NCBI GenBank assembly: GCA_964538915.1
Contig: CAZIFB010000019.1
Span: forward strand, 1 to 64,000
From: JAEUHQ01 sp964538915
GTDB taxonomy: Bacteria; Planctomycetota; UBA1135; UBA2386
Length of the DNA: 64,000 bases
Direction: 5' to 3'
The position numbers were made by a program, and so were the translations under genes. Below the pieces are notes generated by a model that saw only the letters and a program-made list of their open reading frames with translations, was not told the origin of the DNA and did not search any database. Positions 45,236-54,141 of this stretch are shown here, piece by piece (the stretch's first letter is position 1; every line of letters starts with the position of its first letter).

Positions 45236-46512
45236 GACACTGCCTCCCCGCTCGCGCGGTGGGTCGACGACTTGAGGAACCGGAACAGCTTCGTGACGAA
45301 GTGCCACAGGAGCCCGAGGAGCACGACGTAGGACGCGTACTTCGGCCACGCGTCGGATGGGTTGTTCGCGACTTCGAGCACCGAAAAGAACGGCGGGCCC
45401 TGCATCCCCGACTGCGGCGATGGTCCCCAGCTCGCCTGGAAGAACACGTGGTCGTGACTCCGCAGCGGGTGGTTCATGTAGATGTGGACCTGGCGCGGCT
45501 CCCCACCCTTTTCGCGCACCGTGACCCAGCTGCTGAAGTCGCGCGGATTGGCCGTGCCGGGGTGGTCGGTCTTCTCGAACTTGTCGAGCTTCACCTCGAA
45601 CGGCAGGTCGCGCAGTTCGTGCCGAAGGTCGAGCCCCCACTGGACGCCGTCGACGGTGAAGGTGAACGGCACGCGCGGATTCTGCCGCGGGCCCGACCCG
45701 AGACCGAACAACACTGCGGAGCGCTCCGCGAGCCCCACCCGTTCGACGACCTTCACGCGGCAACCGGCGAACCCGGGCGCGTCCTTGTCGTAGGGCAGCG
45801 ACTGCAGGAACACGGACGTCCCATCGGCATCGGTCGCCACCGGGCCGGGCGGCTTCATCATCGGACCGGCCAGTTTCGGCTCGCAGCTGTCCATCCAGTC
45901 GGAGACCTCGACGGTGAACGGCAACGACGCGTCGGTGATCTTCACAGTGCCGTAACGGGCCCCGTCGAGCGCGGTCGCCGGGACAACGCGCTCGACGATG
46001 TCGTCGCCTTCGCGACGCAGCAACGCGAGTTCGTACTCGTGGAAGCTGACCATCGTGCGGCTCGAAGCCCCCTCGAACAGCGACACGTGCCCCTGGTGCG
46101 ACCAGTGCATCTTCACGAACCCGGCGACGAGCAGGAGGCCGATGCCGAGGTGCGTGACGAGGATGCCGAGGTTGCGCTTCGTCCAGCGGTGGCGGACGAC
46201 GCCGCCGACCACGAGGTTCACGAACAAGAGCAGAAGGATGGTGTAGCCGCCGGGCAACGGCACCTTGACGGTCAGGGCATCGGCGCCGCTGCGGAAACCG
46301 AACAGAGGGACCTTGGTGTCCCACACGACGAAAGCAGACTCGAAGTACTGCCGCTGGGCGTCGATCGGACTCAGGTGTTCCTGCGCCAGCGTACCGGCGA
46401 ACGTCAGGACGCCGAGGAACAGGAGGAGCACGACGGTGATGCGCATCGACGACACCGCGCCGAGCACGGAGGCGAGCGGCGAGCGTTCGGCGGGCGGAGC
46501 AACGGCGGTCAC
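45232..46512 (-). CDS. resB: Cytochrome c biogenesis protein ResB
   Basis: 426 residues from GTG 46512. ResB is the second half of the System II cytochrome c synthase. The N-terminal membrane helices (ITVVLLLFLGVLTFAGTLAQ; YTILLLLFVNLVVGGVV; LGILVTHLGIGLLLVAGFVK) are followed by a long periplasmic domain and a final helix (YASYVVLLGLLWHFVTKLF). The His in VTHLGIG fits the ResB pattern. It overlaps both neighbours by 4 nt (lipoprotein upstream, CcsA downstream). Confidence 0.85.
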   Translation of the reverse strand: MTAVAPPAERSPLASVLGAVSSMRITVVLLLFLGVLTFAGTLAQEHLSPIDAQRQYFESAFVVWDTKVPLFGFRSGADALTVKVPLPGGYTILLLLFVNLVVGGVVRHRWTKRNLGILVTHLGIGLLLVAGFVKMHWSHQGHVSLFEGASSRTMVSFHEYELALLRREGDDIVERVVPATALDGARYGTVKITDASLPFTVEVSDWMDSCEPKLAGPMMKPPGPVATDADGTSVFLQSLPYDKDAPGFAGCRVKVVERVGLAERSAVLFGLGSGPRQNPRVPFTFTVDGVQWGLDLRHELRDLPFEVKLDKFEKTDHPGTANPRDFSSWVTVREKGGEPRQVHIYMNHPLRSHDHVFFQASWGPSPQSGMQGPPFFSVLEVANNPSDAWPKYASYVVLLGLLWHFVTKLFRFLKSSTHRASGEAVS

Positions 46513-47669
46513 TGCGTCCTCCGCAGCGATGCGCAGAACGCGAGGAAGCCGGTCCGCTGCGCCTCGACCTCGTCGGCCTTGCCGACGAGCTTCACGAAGA
46601 CGATCGATCCGCCGGACTCCTGCGCCGCGAGCAGCATCCGCGCACCGGCGATCTGTTTGCCGGACATGCTGCGCAGGTCGCCCTTCAGATCGAGCAACAC
46701 CGCTTCGCCACCGAGCATCGGCACCTTCGGCAGCCCTGCGATGCCGGCGTCGTCGGTGGCGCCGAGGCCCATCTCGTTGCGCCACATGTCGACGTTGCTC
46801 TTCATGCCGCTGCCGATCTGCCACACGTAGACCTCGCCCTCGCTGCCGAACGTGTGGTGCAGCGCCTTGGACGAACCCGCCTTGGGCTGCCAGCCGGTCG
46901 GCACCGTGGCCGCGAACGGTCCCTCCGTGGCCGCGGGCGCGGTCCCGTGCGGCCCGGCGTTCGGCTCGGCACCGGGCACGGGCGGATGGCCCGGAGGCAT
47001 CGGCTGGCCGCGCTCGATCGGCGGCGCCTTCGGATCGGCGCCGCCCGACGCGGAACGCAGCGACTTCGCCAGCGCGAAGAACGATTCACGATGCGCCTTC
47101 ACCGTCGCTTCCGGACCGGTGAACTTCAACGTGGCGAGAGAGTCGCCGTCGGACGCGAATCCGAGCAGCATCGCGAAGCCGGGGTTCGTGCCCTTGTAGT
47201 TGCCGCTCAGCTCGATCAGGCGACCGGGTCGTCCCGCGAGTTCGAAGACGGGCATCGACTCCACGGCCGGAACCTCATTCACGCCGAACTGGCCATACCA
47301 GCGCGCGAGGTTCCCGGAGACGCCGCCGCCGACCTGCGCAGTCAGGTAGCACTCGGCGGCGGGGTCGCTGACGATGCGCCACACGAGGTCCTTGAACATC
47401 GACGGCTGCGCAGGCTGCGGCGCCCAGACGGCAGGAGGATCCTGGGCCACGAACTGCTTGCCGGTCGGCGCTCCGCCCGCGACGGGGCCGGGCGACTTCA
47501 TGTCGCCGAGAGCCAACCTCGACTTCGTCGACGCGCCGAACTGTGTCGGCCGCTGGTCCGCCGACTTGGTGACCGGAGCGCTCCACTGCGTCTCCGAACT
47601 CGGCTGGCAGCCGGCCAGGACCATCACTGCGAACGAAGAAAGGACTCGACCGATACCTCGGTGTCTCAT
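46509..47669 (-). CDS. Lipoprotein of unknown function coupled to resB
   Basis: 386 residues with a canonical lipobox (VMVLAGC). The body has two related halves that each look like a small alpha/beta domain (around 85-205 and 255-385; compare FKDLVWRIVSDPAAECYLT with ATVPTGWQPK...VYVWQIGSG), linked by a Pro/Gly-rich stretch. The first half ends in a helix like FFALAKSLRS and the second in FLAFCASLRR, which suggests an internal duplication. Coupled by GTGA to resB; a role in heme delivery or cytochrome maturation is only a guess from context. Confidence 0.75.
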   Translation of the reverse strand: MRHRGIGRVLSSFAVMVLAGCQPSSETQWSAPVTKSADQRPTQFGASTKSRLALGDMKSPGPVAGGAPTGKQFVAQDPPAVWAPQPAQPSMFKDLVWRIVSDPAAECYLTAQVGGGVSGNLARWYGQFGVNEVPAVESMPVFELAGRPGRLIELSGNYKGTNPGFAMLLGFASDGDSLATLKFTGPEATVKAHRESFFALAKSLRSASGGADPKAPPIERGQPMPPGHPPVPGAEPNAGPHGTAPAATEGPFAATVPTGWQPKAGSSKALHHTFGSEGEVYVWQIGSGMKSNVDMWRNEMGLGATDDAGIAGLPKVPMLGGEAVLLDLKGDLRSMSGKQIAGARMLLAAQESGGSIVFVKLVGKADEVEAQRTGFLAFCASLRRTQ

Positions 47670-47701
47670 GCGGCTCGGAACCAAAACTTGGGAAGTCGTA
47701 C

Positions 47702-48712
47702 TTACAGCCGCCGCGTCACGACGAACGCCGCGAGCTGGTGCAGGGCGTCGCGGGCGGCGCACGGCGGCAGCGCGGACAGGCAGGCCTGGGCTTTCGCGAT
47801 GCGGCGCTGCGCCTCTTCCATCGCGTAGGCGACCGCGTGTTCCAGCGGGAACTCGGCGCGCAACCGCCGCAACGCCTCGGCCTCGGATCGACCGAGTACG
47901 GCGCGAAGCCGCTCGCCCTCGCCGGGACCGCGCTGCATCAGGTAGAGCAGCGGAAGCGTGATCTTGCCCTTGCTTAGATCGGTGCCGAGCGACTTGCCGA
48001 CCACACGCTCGTCACCGTCGAGATCGAGGCAGTCGTCGACGATCTGGAATGCGATGCCGAGTTCGAGCCCGTACTCCTCGAGGGCGCGCAGACGCGCCTC
48101 GGTGCCGCCGCCCGGCGAGGCCACCGCGTAGTGTCCTCCGAGGCGGCACGCGGCCGCGTAGAGGCTCGCCGTCTTCTCGGCGATGACCTGGAAGTAGCGC
48201 GACTCCGTCCAGGCGAAGTCGAAGCGGTGCAGCACCTGCGTGATCTCGCCTTGGCAGATCACACGCACGGTCTCGGCGAGCCAGCGGGCCGCCGTCGGAT
48301 CCGGCAGCTGCACGGCCATGTGGAAGGCCTTCGCGTAGATGTAGTCGCCGAGCAGCACGGCCACCTCGACGCCGGCCATCTGGTTCACGGTCGGAATCCG
48401 GCGACGGACCGAGGCGCCGTCGAGCACGTCGTCGTGGACGAGCGTTGCCGTGTGCAGGAGTTCGACGACCTTGGCGACCGTGACGACGTCGTCTCCGAGG
48501 CTGCCGCCGTGCGGCGCGCCGCGCACGGCCATGCCCGCGAGGAAGGTGAGAACGGGCCGCAGCTGCTTGCCCCGGAAGCCGCCGACGTGCTCGACGAGCG
48601 GGAGCATCTCGCGCTGGCCGGGCGCCAAGTCCTGGACGAGTTCGCGATTCAGCCGGTCGAGCTGCGGGCGAACGAGCCCGATCAGGTCCTGGATGGGCAG
48701 CGTGTCGGTCAC
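47702..48712 (-). CDS. ispB: Long-chain polyprenyl diphosphate synthase (octaprenyl/heptaprenyl type)
   Basis: 336 residues from GTG 48712. Seen: GGFRGKQLRPVLTFLAG, first Asp motif LVHDDVLDGASVRRR (DDxxD with an Ala/Ser-type residue upstream, as in long-chain enzymes), GDYIYAKAF, and second motif QIVDDCLDLDGDE. It probably makes the quinone side chain. It belongs with tatA and the resB/ccsA genes on the minus strand: GTGA overlap with tatA, and 32 nt before the lipoprotein gene. The short-chain synthase at 10689-11639 would supply the primer. Confidence 0.88.
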   Translation of the reverse strand: MTDTLPIQDLIGLVRPQLDRLNRELVQDLAPGQREMLPLVEHVGGFRGKQLRPVLTFLAGMAVRGAPHGGSLGDDVVTVAKVVELLHTATLVHDDVLDGASVRRRIPTVNQMAGVEVAVLLGDYIYAKAFHMAVQLPDPTAARWLAETVRVICQGEITQVLHRFDFAWTESRYFQVIAEKTASLYAAACRLGGHYAVASPGGGTEARLRALEEYGLELGIAFQIVDDCLDLDGDERVVGKSLGTDLSKGKITLPLLYLMQRGPGEGERLRAVLGRSEAEALRRLRAEFPLEHAVAYAMEEAQRRIAKAQACLSALPPCAARDALHQLAAFVVTRRL

Positions 48713-48933
48713 CGCGGCGCCCCGTCCTTGCCGGCGTTGCCGTTCGCTGGCGGCGAAGACGGCGGTGTGCCGTCGCCGGGCTTCTGGGCCCCGTCCTTCA
48801 GACCGCGTTTGAACTCGGTGATGCCCGACCCGAGCGACCGCGCCATGCCGGGCAACCGATGGCCGAACAGGAGCAGGACCACCAGCAGGATGATCAGCCA
48901 CTCCATTCCGTTGGGGATTCCGATCGCGATCAT
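48709..48933 (-). CDS. tatA: Sec-independent translocase protein TatA
   Basis: 74 residues. One N-terminal membrane helix (PNGMEWLIILLVVLLLFG), the hinge HRLPGMARSLGSGI and an amphipathic helix EFKRGLKDG, then a Pro/Gly-rich tail. This is the TatA/E pattern, including the Glu before the helix and the FG hinge. TatA multimers form the translocation pore for folded proteins. tatB and tatC are not adjacent. It is coupled (GTGA) to the prenyl synthase gene. Confidence 0.92.
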   Translation of the reverse strand: MIAIGIPNGMEWLIILLVVLLLFGHRLPGMARSLGSGITEFKRGLKDGAQKPGDGTPPSSPPANGNAGKDGAPR

Positions 48934-49031
48934 GAGCGTGCCTCTGGGCCGACGATCATCGCCCGGCCCGACGGGCATTGCCAGCGGCTGCGCCGGGAGT
49001 TCCGCAGGAACGCGCGCTGCGTCCGCGACTT

Positions 49032-49502
49032 TCAGGCACCTCTCTCTTCCCGCTCCAACCAGCGCTGCCATGCGACGGGATCGTCGCCGAGGTCCTCCCC
49101 CGCGAGACGCGAGAGGTTGTGACGGCTCGTCGCGCGGATCGACGGATCGTCGGACCGCAGTGCAGCGACGAGCAGGCGCACAGCCTCGAGGCGGGCCTTC
49201 GGATTGCGCGGTGCCGCCGGCGAGCCGGCGTTGCCGCCCTTCGCCCGCGCGTCGAACTCGCGGAACGCCTGCAGCACACCCATGAGGATCGTGTTGAGGC
49301 GGAGCGTCTCGCCCCACAGGATCAGCACGTAGCAGCCGAGCAGCGCGACGCAGCCGCGCAACACCGCCTGATCACCGAAGTGCTCCTTCAACCACGCGGC
49401 GCCGGGCACCCAGGGTTCGCACACCACCGCGAACAGGACACCGAGCAGCACGATCGGCGTGATCTGCCGGAACAGGGCATCGAAGCCGCCCGGGATCTTC
49501 AC
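49032..49502 (-). CDS. Membrane protein with C-terminal HEAT-like unit and W-rich tail
   Basis: 156 residues from GTG 49502, with GAGGA about 7 nt upstream. Two membrane segments (ITPIVLLGVLFAVVCEPWV; AVLRGCVALLGCYVLILWG) are followed by a cytoplasmic region with one HEAT-like repeat (LLVAALRSDDPSIRATSRHN) and the tail LAGEDLGDDPVAWQRWLERE. The tail matches those of the HEAT proteins at 12784-13575 and 63179-64000. Function unknown. It lies between sucD and tatA on the same strand. Confidence 0.7.
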   Translation of the reverse strand: MKIPGGFDALFRQITPIVLLGVLFAVVCEPWVPGAAWLKEHFGDQAVLRGCVALLGCYVLILWGETLRLNTILMGVLQAFREFDARAKGGNAGSPAAPRNPKARLEAVRLLVAALRSDDPSIRATSRHNLSRLAGEDLGDDPVAWQRWLEREERGA

Positions 49503-49537
49503 GGCGTGGTCCTCATGCGGTCACGCTCCGTGCTGCC

Positions 49538-50421
49538 TCACTTGCCGAGCACCTTCTTCATCGTGGCGCCGAGGATCGACGGCGTGTCGCACACGTGCAC
49601 ACCCGCCTTCTTCATGGCGGCCTTCTTGTCGGCAGCCGTCCCCTTGCCCCCGCTGATGATCGCACCCGCGTGTCCCATGCGCTTGCCGGGAGGCGCCGTC
49701 GCGCCGGCAATGAAGCCGACGACGGGCTTCTTCACGTAGCCCTTCAGGAACTCACAGGCCTCCTCCTCGGCAGTACCACCGATCTCGCCGATCATGATGA
49801 TGCCGTCGGTGTCCTTGTCGTCCTGGAAGAGCTTCAGGCAGTCGATGAAGTCGAGGCCCTTGATCGGATCGCCGCCGATCCCGATGCAGGTCGACTGGCC
49901 CATTCCGACGCTCGTCACCTGCCACACGGCCTCGTACGTCAGCGTGCCGCTGCGCGACACGATGCCGACCTTGCCCGGCCGATGGATGTAGGCCGGCATG
50001 ATGCCGATCTTGCACCCGCTCTTGTCCGTGACCGGCGTGATGATGCCGGGGCAGTTCGGCCCGATCAGCCGCGTCTTGCCGCCGCGCATCACGTCCTTCA
50101 CGAACGCCATGTCGGCGACCGGGATGCCCTCGGTGATGGTGACGACGAGGTCGAGTTCGGCATCGACCGCCTCGCAGATNNNNNNNNNNTGAACGCCGCG
50201 GGCACATAGACCATGGACACCGAAGCGCCCGTGGCCTGCTTCGCCTCGCGCACCGTGTCGAACACGGGCACGCCTTCGATGGTCTGGCCGCCCTTGCCGG
50301 GCGTGACGCCGGCGACGAGCTTCGTGCCGTACGCCAGCGAGTTCTTGCTGTGGAACATGCCGGCTTCCCCGGTGAAGCCCTGGCACAGGATCTTGGTGTT
50401 GCCGTCGACGAGAACCGTCAT
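49538..50421 (-). CDS. sucD: Succinyl-CoA ligase alpha subunit (interrupted by assembly gap)
   Basis: About 294 residues if the gap is corrected. Both halves are clear: MTVLVDGNTKILCQGFTGEA, GKGGQTIEGVPVFDTVREA and VYVPAAF before the gap, then ICEAVDAELDLVVTITEGIP, RLIGPNCPGI, GIVSRSGTLTYEAV, GIGGDPIKGLDF, IGEIGGTAEEEA and the phospho-His loop RMGHAGAIISGGKG after it. It converts succinyl-CoA to succinate with ATP or GTP formation, with SucC. The frame shifts across the 10 Ns, but 11 missing bases (the T/A-x-D-A of the family) would restore it, so the gene is intact. Confidence 0.93.
50180..50189. other. Assembly gap (10 N) inside sucD
   Basis: Ten N characters lie between codons for VPAAF and ICEAV. 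The flanking frames differ by one base. The true gap should be 11 nt (or 8 or 14) to keep sucD open, and 11 fits the family's four-residue spacing. Confidence 0.97.
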
Positions 50422-50446
50422 GGTGTGAGTTCCTGGTGCGAAGGGG

Positions 50447-51607
<1,161 letters not shown>

Positions 51608-51809
51608 GGCTGCGAGGGCGCGGACGGTAGCAACCGGAACCCGCTCCGTCGATCGCGCACATCCCTTTCGGAAGCGCCCTTGGCACCGAGGATTCCTGTT
51701 GACGCAAAGGCGGTGAATCGTGAACGTTCGGGCGGTCCGGGCCGGGAGGCGGCACGACTCACGATGCCGAACGTGGTCCGGACACGATTCCACAGCCAAC
51801 AACCAAACC

Positions 51810-52109
51810 ATGAACCGCAAGTCTCTCGTTTCGGCTCTCTGCCTCACGCTCCTCGCCACCGCCGGCTGCACGGGCTACCGCGAAGCAGGCGGCTACTACA
51901 CGGTGCACGCCGAGAGCTTCCGCATCTTCGGCTTCGCGATCCCCGGCGACGACCAGGAGGCCGCGGCCAAGCTGCACGCCGAGAAGTTCCCCGGTTCGAC
52001 GGTGACCACCTCGGGCTCGACGCCGGCCGACTGGACGTCCTTCTGGGGCGTGCTCGGCAACATCATGGGTTTCCACGGCACCGTGATCTCCGGCAAGAAG
52101 GCCGGCTGA
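51810..52109 (+). CDS. Small lipoprotein of unknown function
   Basis: 99 residues. Signal peptide MNRKSLVSALCLTLL ends in TAGC, a good lipobox. The mature part (GYYTVHAESFRIFGFAIPGD, then an Ala/Lys helix and FPGSTVTTSG) looks like a small alpha/beta unit; I do not recognise the family. It is divergent from sucC (202 nt between starts) and is followed by a strong bidirectional hairpin. Confidence 0.72.
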   Translation: MNRKSLVSALCLTLLATAGCTGYREAGGYYTVHAESFRIFGFAIPGDDQEAAAKLHAEKFPGSTVTTSGSTPADWTSFWGVLGNIMGFHGTVISGKKAG

Positions 52110-52140
52110 TCCACGCGGGCGGCGATGGCGCCGCCGCTTG

Positions 52141-52185
52141 AACGAAACGAGGTCGGCTGCCGCGGGCAGCCGACCTCGCTTCGTT
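52141..52185. terminator. Bidirectional hairpin terminator between convergent genes
   Basis: CGAGGTCGGCTGCC (52148-52161) pairs with its complement (52165-52178) around a 3-nt loop. After one mismatch AACGAA (52141-52146) pairs with TTCGTT (52180-52185). On the + strand the stem ends in TTCGTTT and on the - strand in a similar TTCGTT run. It lies midway between the + lipoprotein stop (52109) and the - coiled-coil gene stop (52229). Confidence 0.8.
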
Positions 52186-52228
52186 TCCGGACTGGTCGTT
52201 TCGGGACCGATCGTTTCCGACTGCCCGA

Positions 52229-53062
52229 TCAGCGGGCTGTCGCGGCCGACAGTTCGACTTCGACGACCGCGGCGGGCGAGCCGGCGCCGAACAGCTCGTG
52301 GATCTCCTTCAGCACGTCGCGCTGCTCGACGACCGCCAGGGAGTCGTCACCCTGGAAGACCATGTCGTTCTCCAGCATCTTCTGGGCGACGTCGAGGCGC
52401 TTCTTCACTCCGGCGATGACTTCCTTCGCCTGGCTCAGCGCCGTGCTGTCGAGGTCGAAGCGCTGGCTGGTCGCGGCGAGGGCCTCGACCTGCTGCTGCT
52501 GGGTCTTCAGCGACCGCACCTGGTCCTCGAGTGCTTCGCGCTCGGTCCGCACCGCGACGAGACGCTGCTTCGCCGCGTCGACGGCGCGTTCCTGGCGTTC
52601 GATCAGGGCACGCTTCGTCTTCAGGATCACGACGTTGTTCACGTACGAGTCCTTGGTCCGCTGAAGGTCGACGTTCACGCGTCGGCGCGCACCGTTGTCG
52701 ACCGCCAGGGCCACCGCGCTGCTGCCGTCCCCGGAGAGGAGTCGTGCGCCGGTGCGGAGCTTCTTCTCTTCACCGTCGACCACCTTCTCGAGGTGCGTGA
52801 CCGACTGGTGCAGCTCGTCGAGTTCGACCTCCGCACGCGCGAGGTCGCGCTTGCAGGTGTCGATCTGCGGATCGATCTGACGGATCAGGCCCTCGGCCCG
52901 CTTCAGTTCGAACTCGATCGGGATCTGCCCGGTGACGCTCTCCCGGACGGAAGAAGCCATCGTGCCGAGGTAGCTCGGGAAGTCGGTGCCCAGGAACAGG
53001 AAGCCAGCCCCACCGAGCACCGCACTGCCGAGGAGCATCCACTTGAAGGTCTTGCAGATCAT
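52229..53062 (-). CDS. Single-pass membrane coiled-coil protein
   Basis: 277 residues. One membrane segment near the N-terminus (WMLLGSAVLGGAGFLFLG) is followed by two long coiled coils (about 60-110 and 140-215; for example DLARAEVELDELHQSVTHLE, REALEDQVRSLKTQQQQVEA). The size and shape recall planctomycete-type scaffold proteins, but no family is recognised. It is the last gene of the run that contains the kinase, sigma factor and zinc-finger genes, 95 nt after the latter. Confidence 0.7.
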   Translation of the reverse strand: MICKTFKWMLLGSAVLGGAGFLFLGTDFPSYLGTMASSVRESVTGQIPIEFELKRAEGLIRQIDPQIDTCKRDLARAEVELDELHQSVTHLEKVVDGEEKKLRTGARLLSGDGSSAVALAVDNGARRRVNVDLQRTKDSYVNNVVILKTKRALIERQERAVDAAKQRLVAVRTEREALEDQVRSLKTQQQQVEALAATSQRFDLDSTALSQAKEVIAGVKKRLDVAQKMLENDMVFQGDDSLAVVEQRDVLKEIHELFGAGSPAAVVEVELSAATAR

Positions 53063-53156
53063 GTCGTTTCCGTTGGCAGGTTCGCCAGGCGCCGAACCGG
53101 CGCCACTCCAGCCCCTGCGGACACGACCGCCGACTATTCGCTCACGCGCGCAGATC

Positions 53157-53456
53157 TCACGCTCGGGAACGTCGCAGCTCGGCAACGGTCGATCGCAAGA
53201 GGCGATCGCGCAGGTCGGTGGGCACGTCGGCTTTCGCGCGGCCCTCTCGCACCTGCAGGTCCTCGACGACGGCGTTGCACCAGGGGCACTTGCTCTCCTG
53301 CAGGTGGAAGGCGACGAACTCGGCTGCCCCGCCGGTCATGCCGCCTTGCAGCCAGCTCTGCAGGATGTGCGGGTGCGGACACGAGATCCGCTCTTCCCGC
53401 CAGACGGTGGAGACGGTGAACGCGAGGCCCGCGTCGATCGGATCTTCGCTGCTCAT
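53157..53456 (-). CDS. Putative zinc-finger anti-sigma factor
   Basis: 99 residues. It has a His/Cys-rich segment: CPHPH early, then FHLQESKCPWC, giving H-x5-C-x2-C. Classical ZAS anti-sigma factors have H-x3-C-x2-C, so this is a variant spacing. The region around it is helical (ILQSWLQGGMTGGAAEFVAF), as in ZAS domains. It starts with an ATGA overlap on the ECF sigma gene, the standard place for a cognate anti-sigma. No membrane segment is present, so it would act in the cytoplasm. Confidence 0.68.
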   Translation of the reverse strand: MSSEDPIDAGLAFTVSTVWREERISCPHPHILQSWLQGGMTGGAAEFVAFHLQESKCPWCNAVVEDLQVREGRAKADVPTDLRDRLLRSTVAELRRSRA

Positions 53457-54100
53457 CGTGCACCCGGTTGCCAGAGCCCGAGGAACAGGGAGTGGTTCGG
53501 ATCGCGCTGCCGTGCCATGCCGCGCAGCCGCTCGATCGCGCGGAACTTGATGCCGGCGACCGCCTTCTCGTCGGCGATACCGAAGCGGGTGGCGGCGTCC
53601 TTGTTGCGGCCGCCGAGCACGAACAGGTACTCGAGCACCATCAGCTTCTGGAACTCGCCGGCTGCCCACAGTTCGCCGACGAAGTCGCGGAGGATCTGCC
53701 CGAGCACGTGGCGCTGGCGCGCACCGTCCTCACGGTGCACCGCCTTCTCCTTCGGCGGCGGGGTCGCGTCCTGCGCGATGTTCTCGAGCCAGAGGTGGCT
53801 CTTGTCGTCGTCGGCCTTGCCCGGCACGAGGAACAGCTTGTGCTTTCGGTAGTGGTCGATGACGCGGTTCTTCGCGATCCCGAACAGGAACTGCTCGAGC
53901 GTGTAGACCGGGTCGAAGCCCGAGATCCCGCGGACCGCGCCGAGGAACACGTCCTGGGTCAGGTCCTCGGCCGTCTGGTGGTTCGTGACGTACCGCTTCA
54001 CGTAGAAGTAGATGCGGCGGTAGTAGTCCTCCTGCAGGTCGGCCCAGGCGTGTTCGTCCATGGCCTGCAGTCGCGAGATCTCGTGCGGTCGTGCACTCAT
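53453..54100 (-). CDS. ECF-type RNA polymerase sigma factor
   Basis: 215 residues. Region 2 is seen in HAWADLQEDYYRRIYFYVKR, TAEDLTQDVFLGAVRGI and EQFLFGIAKNRVIDHYRKH. A linker with charged insert (PGKADDDKSHLWLENI) follows, then region 4 (VLEYLFVLGGRNKDAATRFG, ADEKAVAGIKFRAIERLRG). It should direct RNA polymerase to a specific promoter set. It sits 41 nt after a Ser/Thr kinase gene and is coupled to the putative ZAS gene, so control by phosphorylation, by anti-sigma binding, or both is likely. Start ATG 54100. Confidence 0.88.
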   Translation of the reverse strand: MSARPHEISRLQAMDEHAWADLQEDYYRRIYFYVKRYVTNHQTAEDLTQDVFLGAVRGISGFDPVYTLEQFLFGIAKNRVIDHYRKHKLFLVPGKADDDKSHLWLENIAQDATPPPKEKAVHREDGARQRHVLGQILRDFVGELWAAGEFQKLMVLEYLFVLGGRNKDAATRFGIADEKAVAGIKFRAIERLRGMARQRDPNHSLFLGLWQPGAR

Positions 54101-54141
54101 GCCGGCGGCGGATGATAACAACTCGGTCGTGTCGCGCCCGC

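Noticed and set aside
49538..50421. sucD as a frameshifted pseudogene
   Set aside because: The shift coincides exactly with the 10-N gap, and one more base restores the frame and family spacing.
51608..51809. A riboswitch or leader RNA between sucC and the divergent lipoprotein gene
   Set aside because: No known riboswitch core or strong hairpin could be found in the 202 bp.
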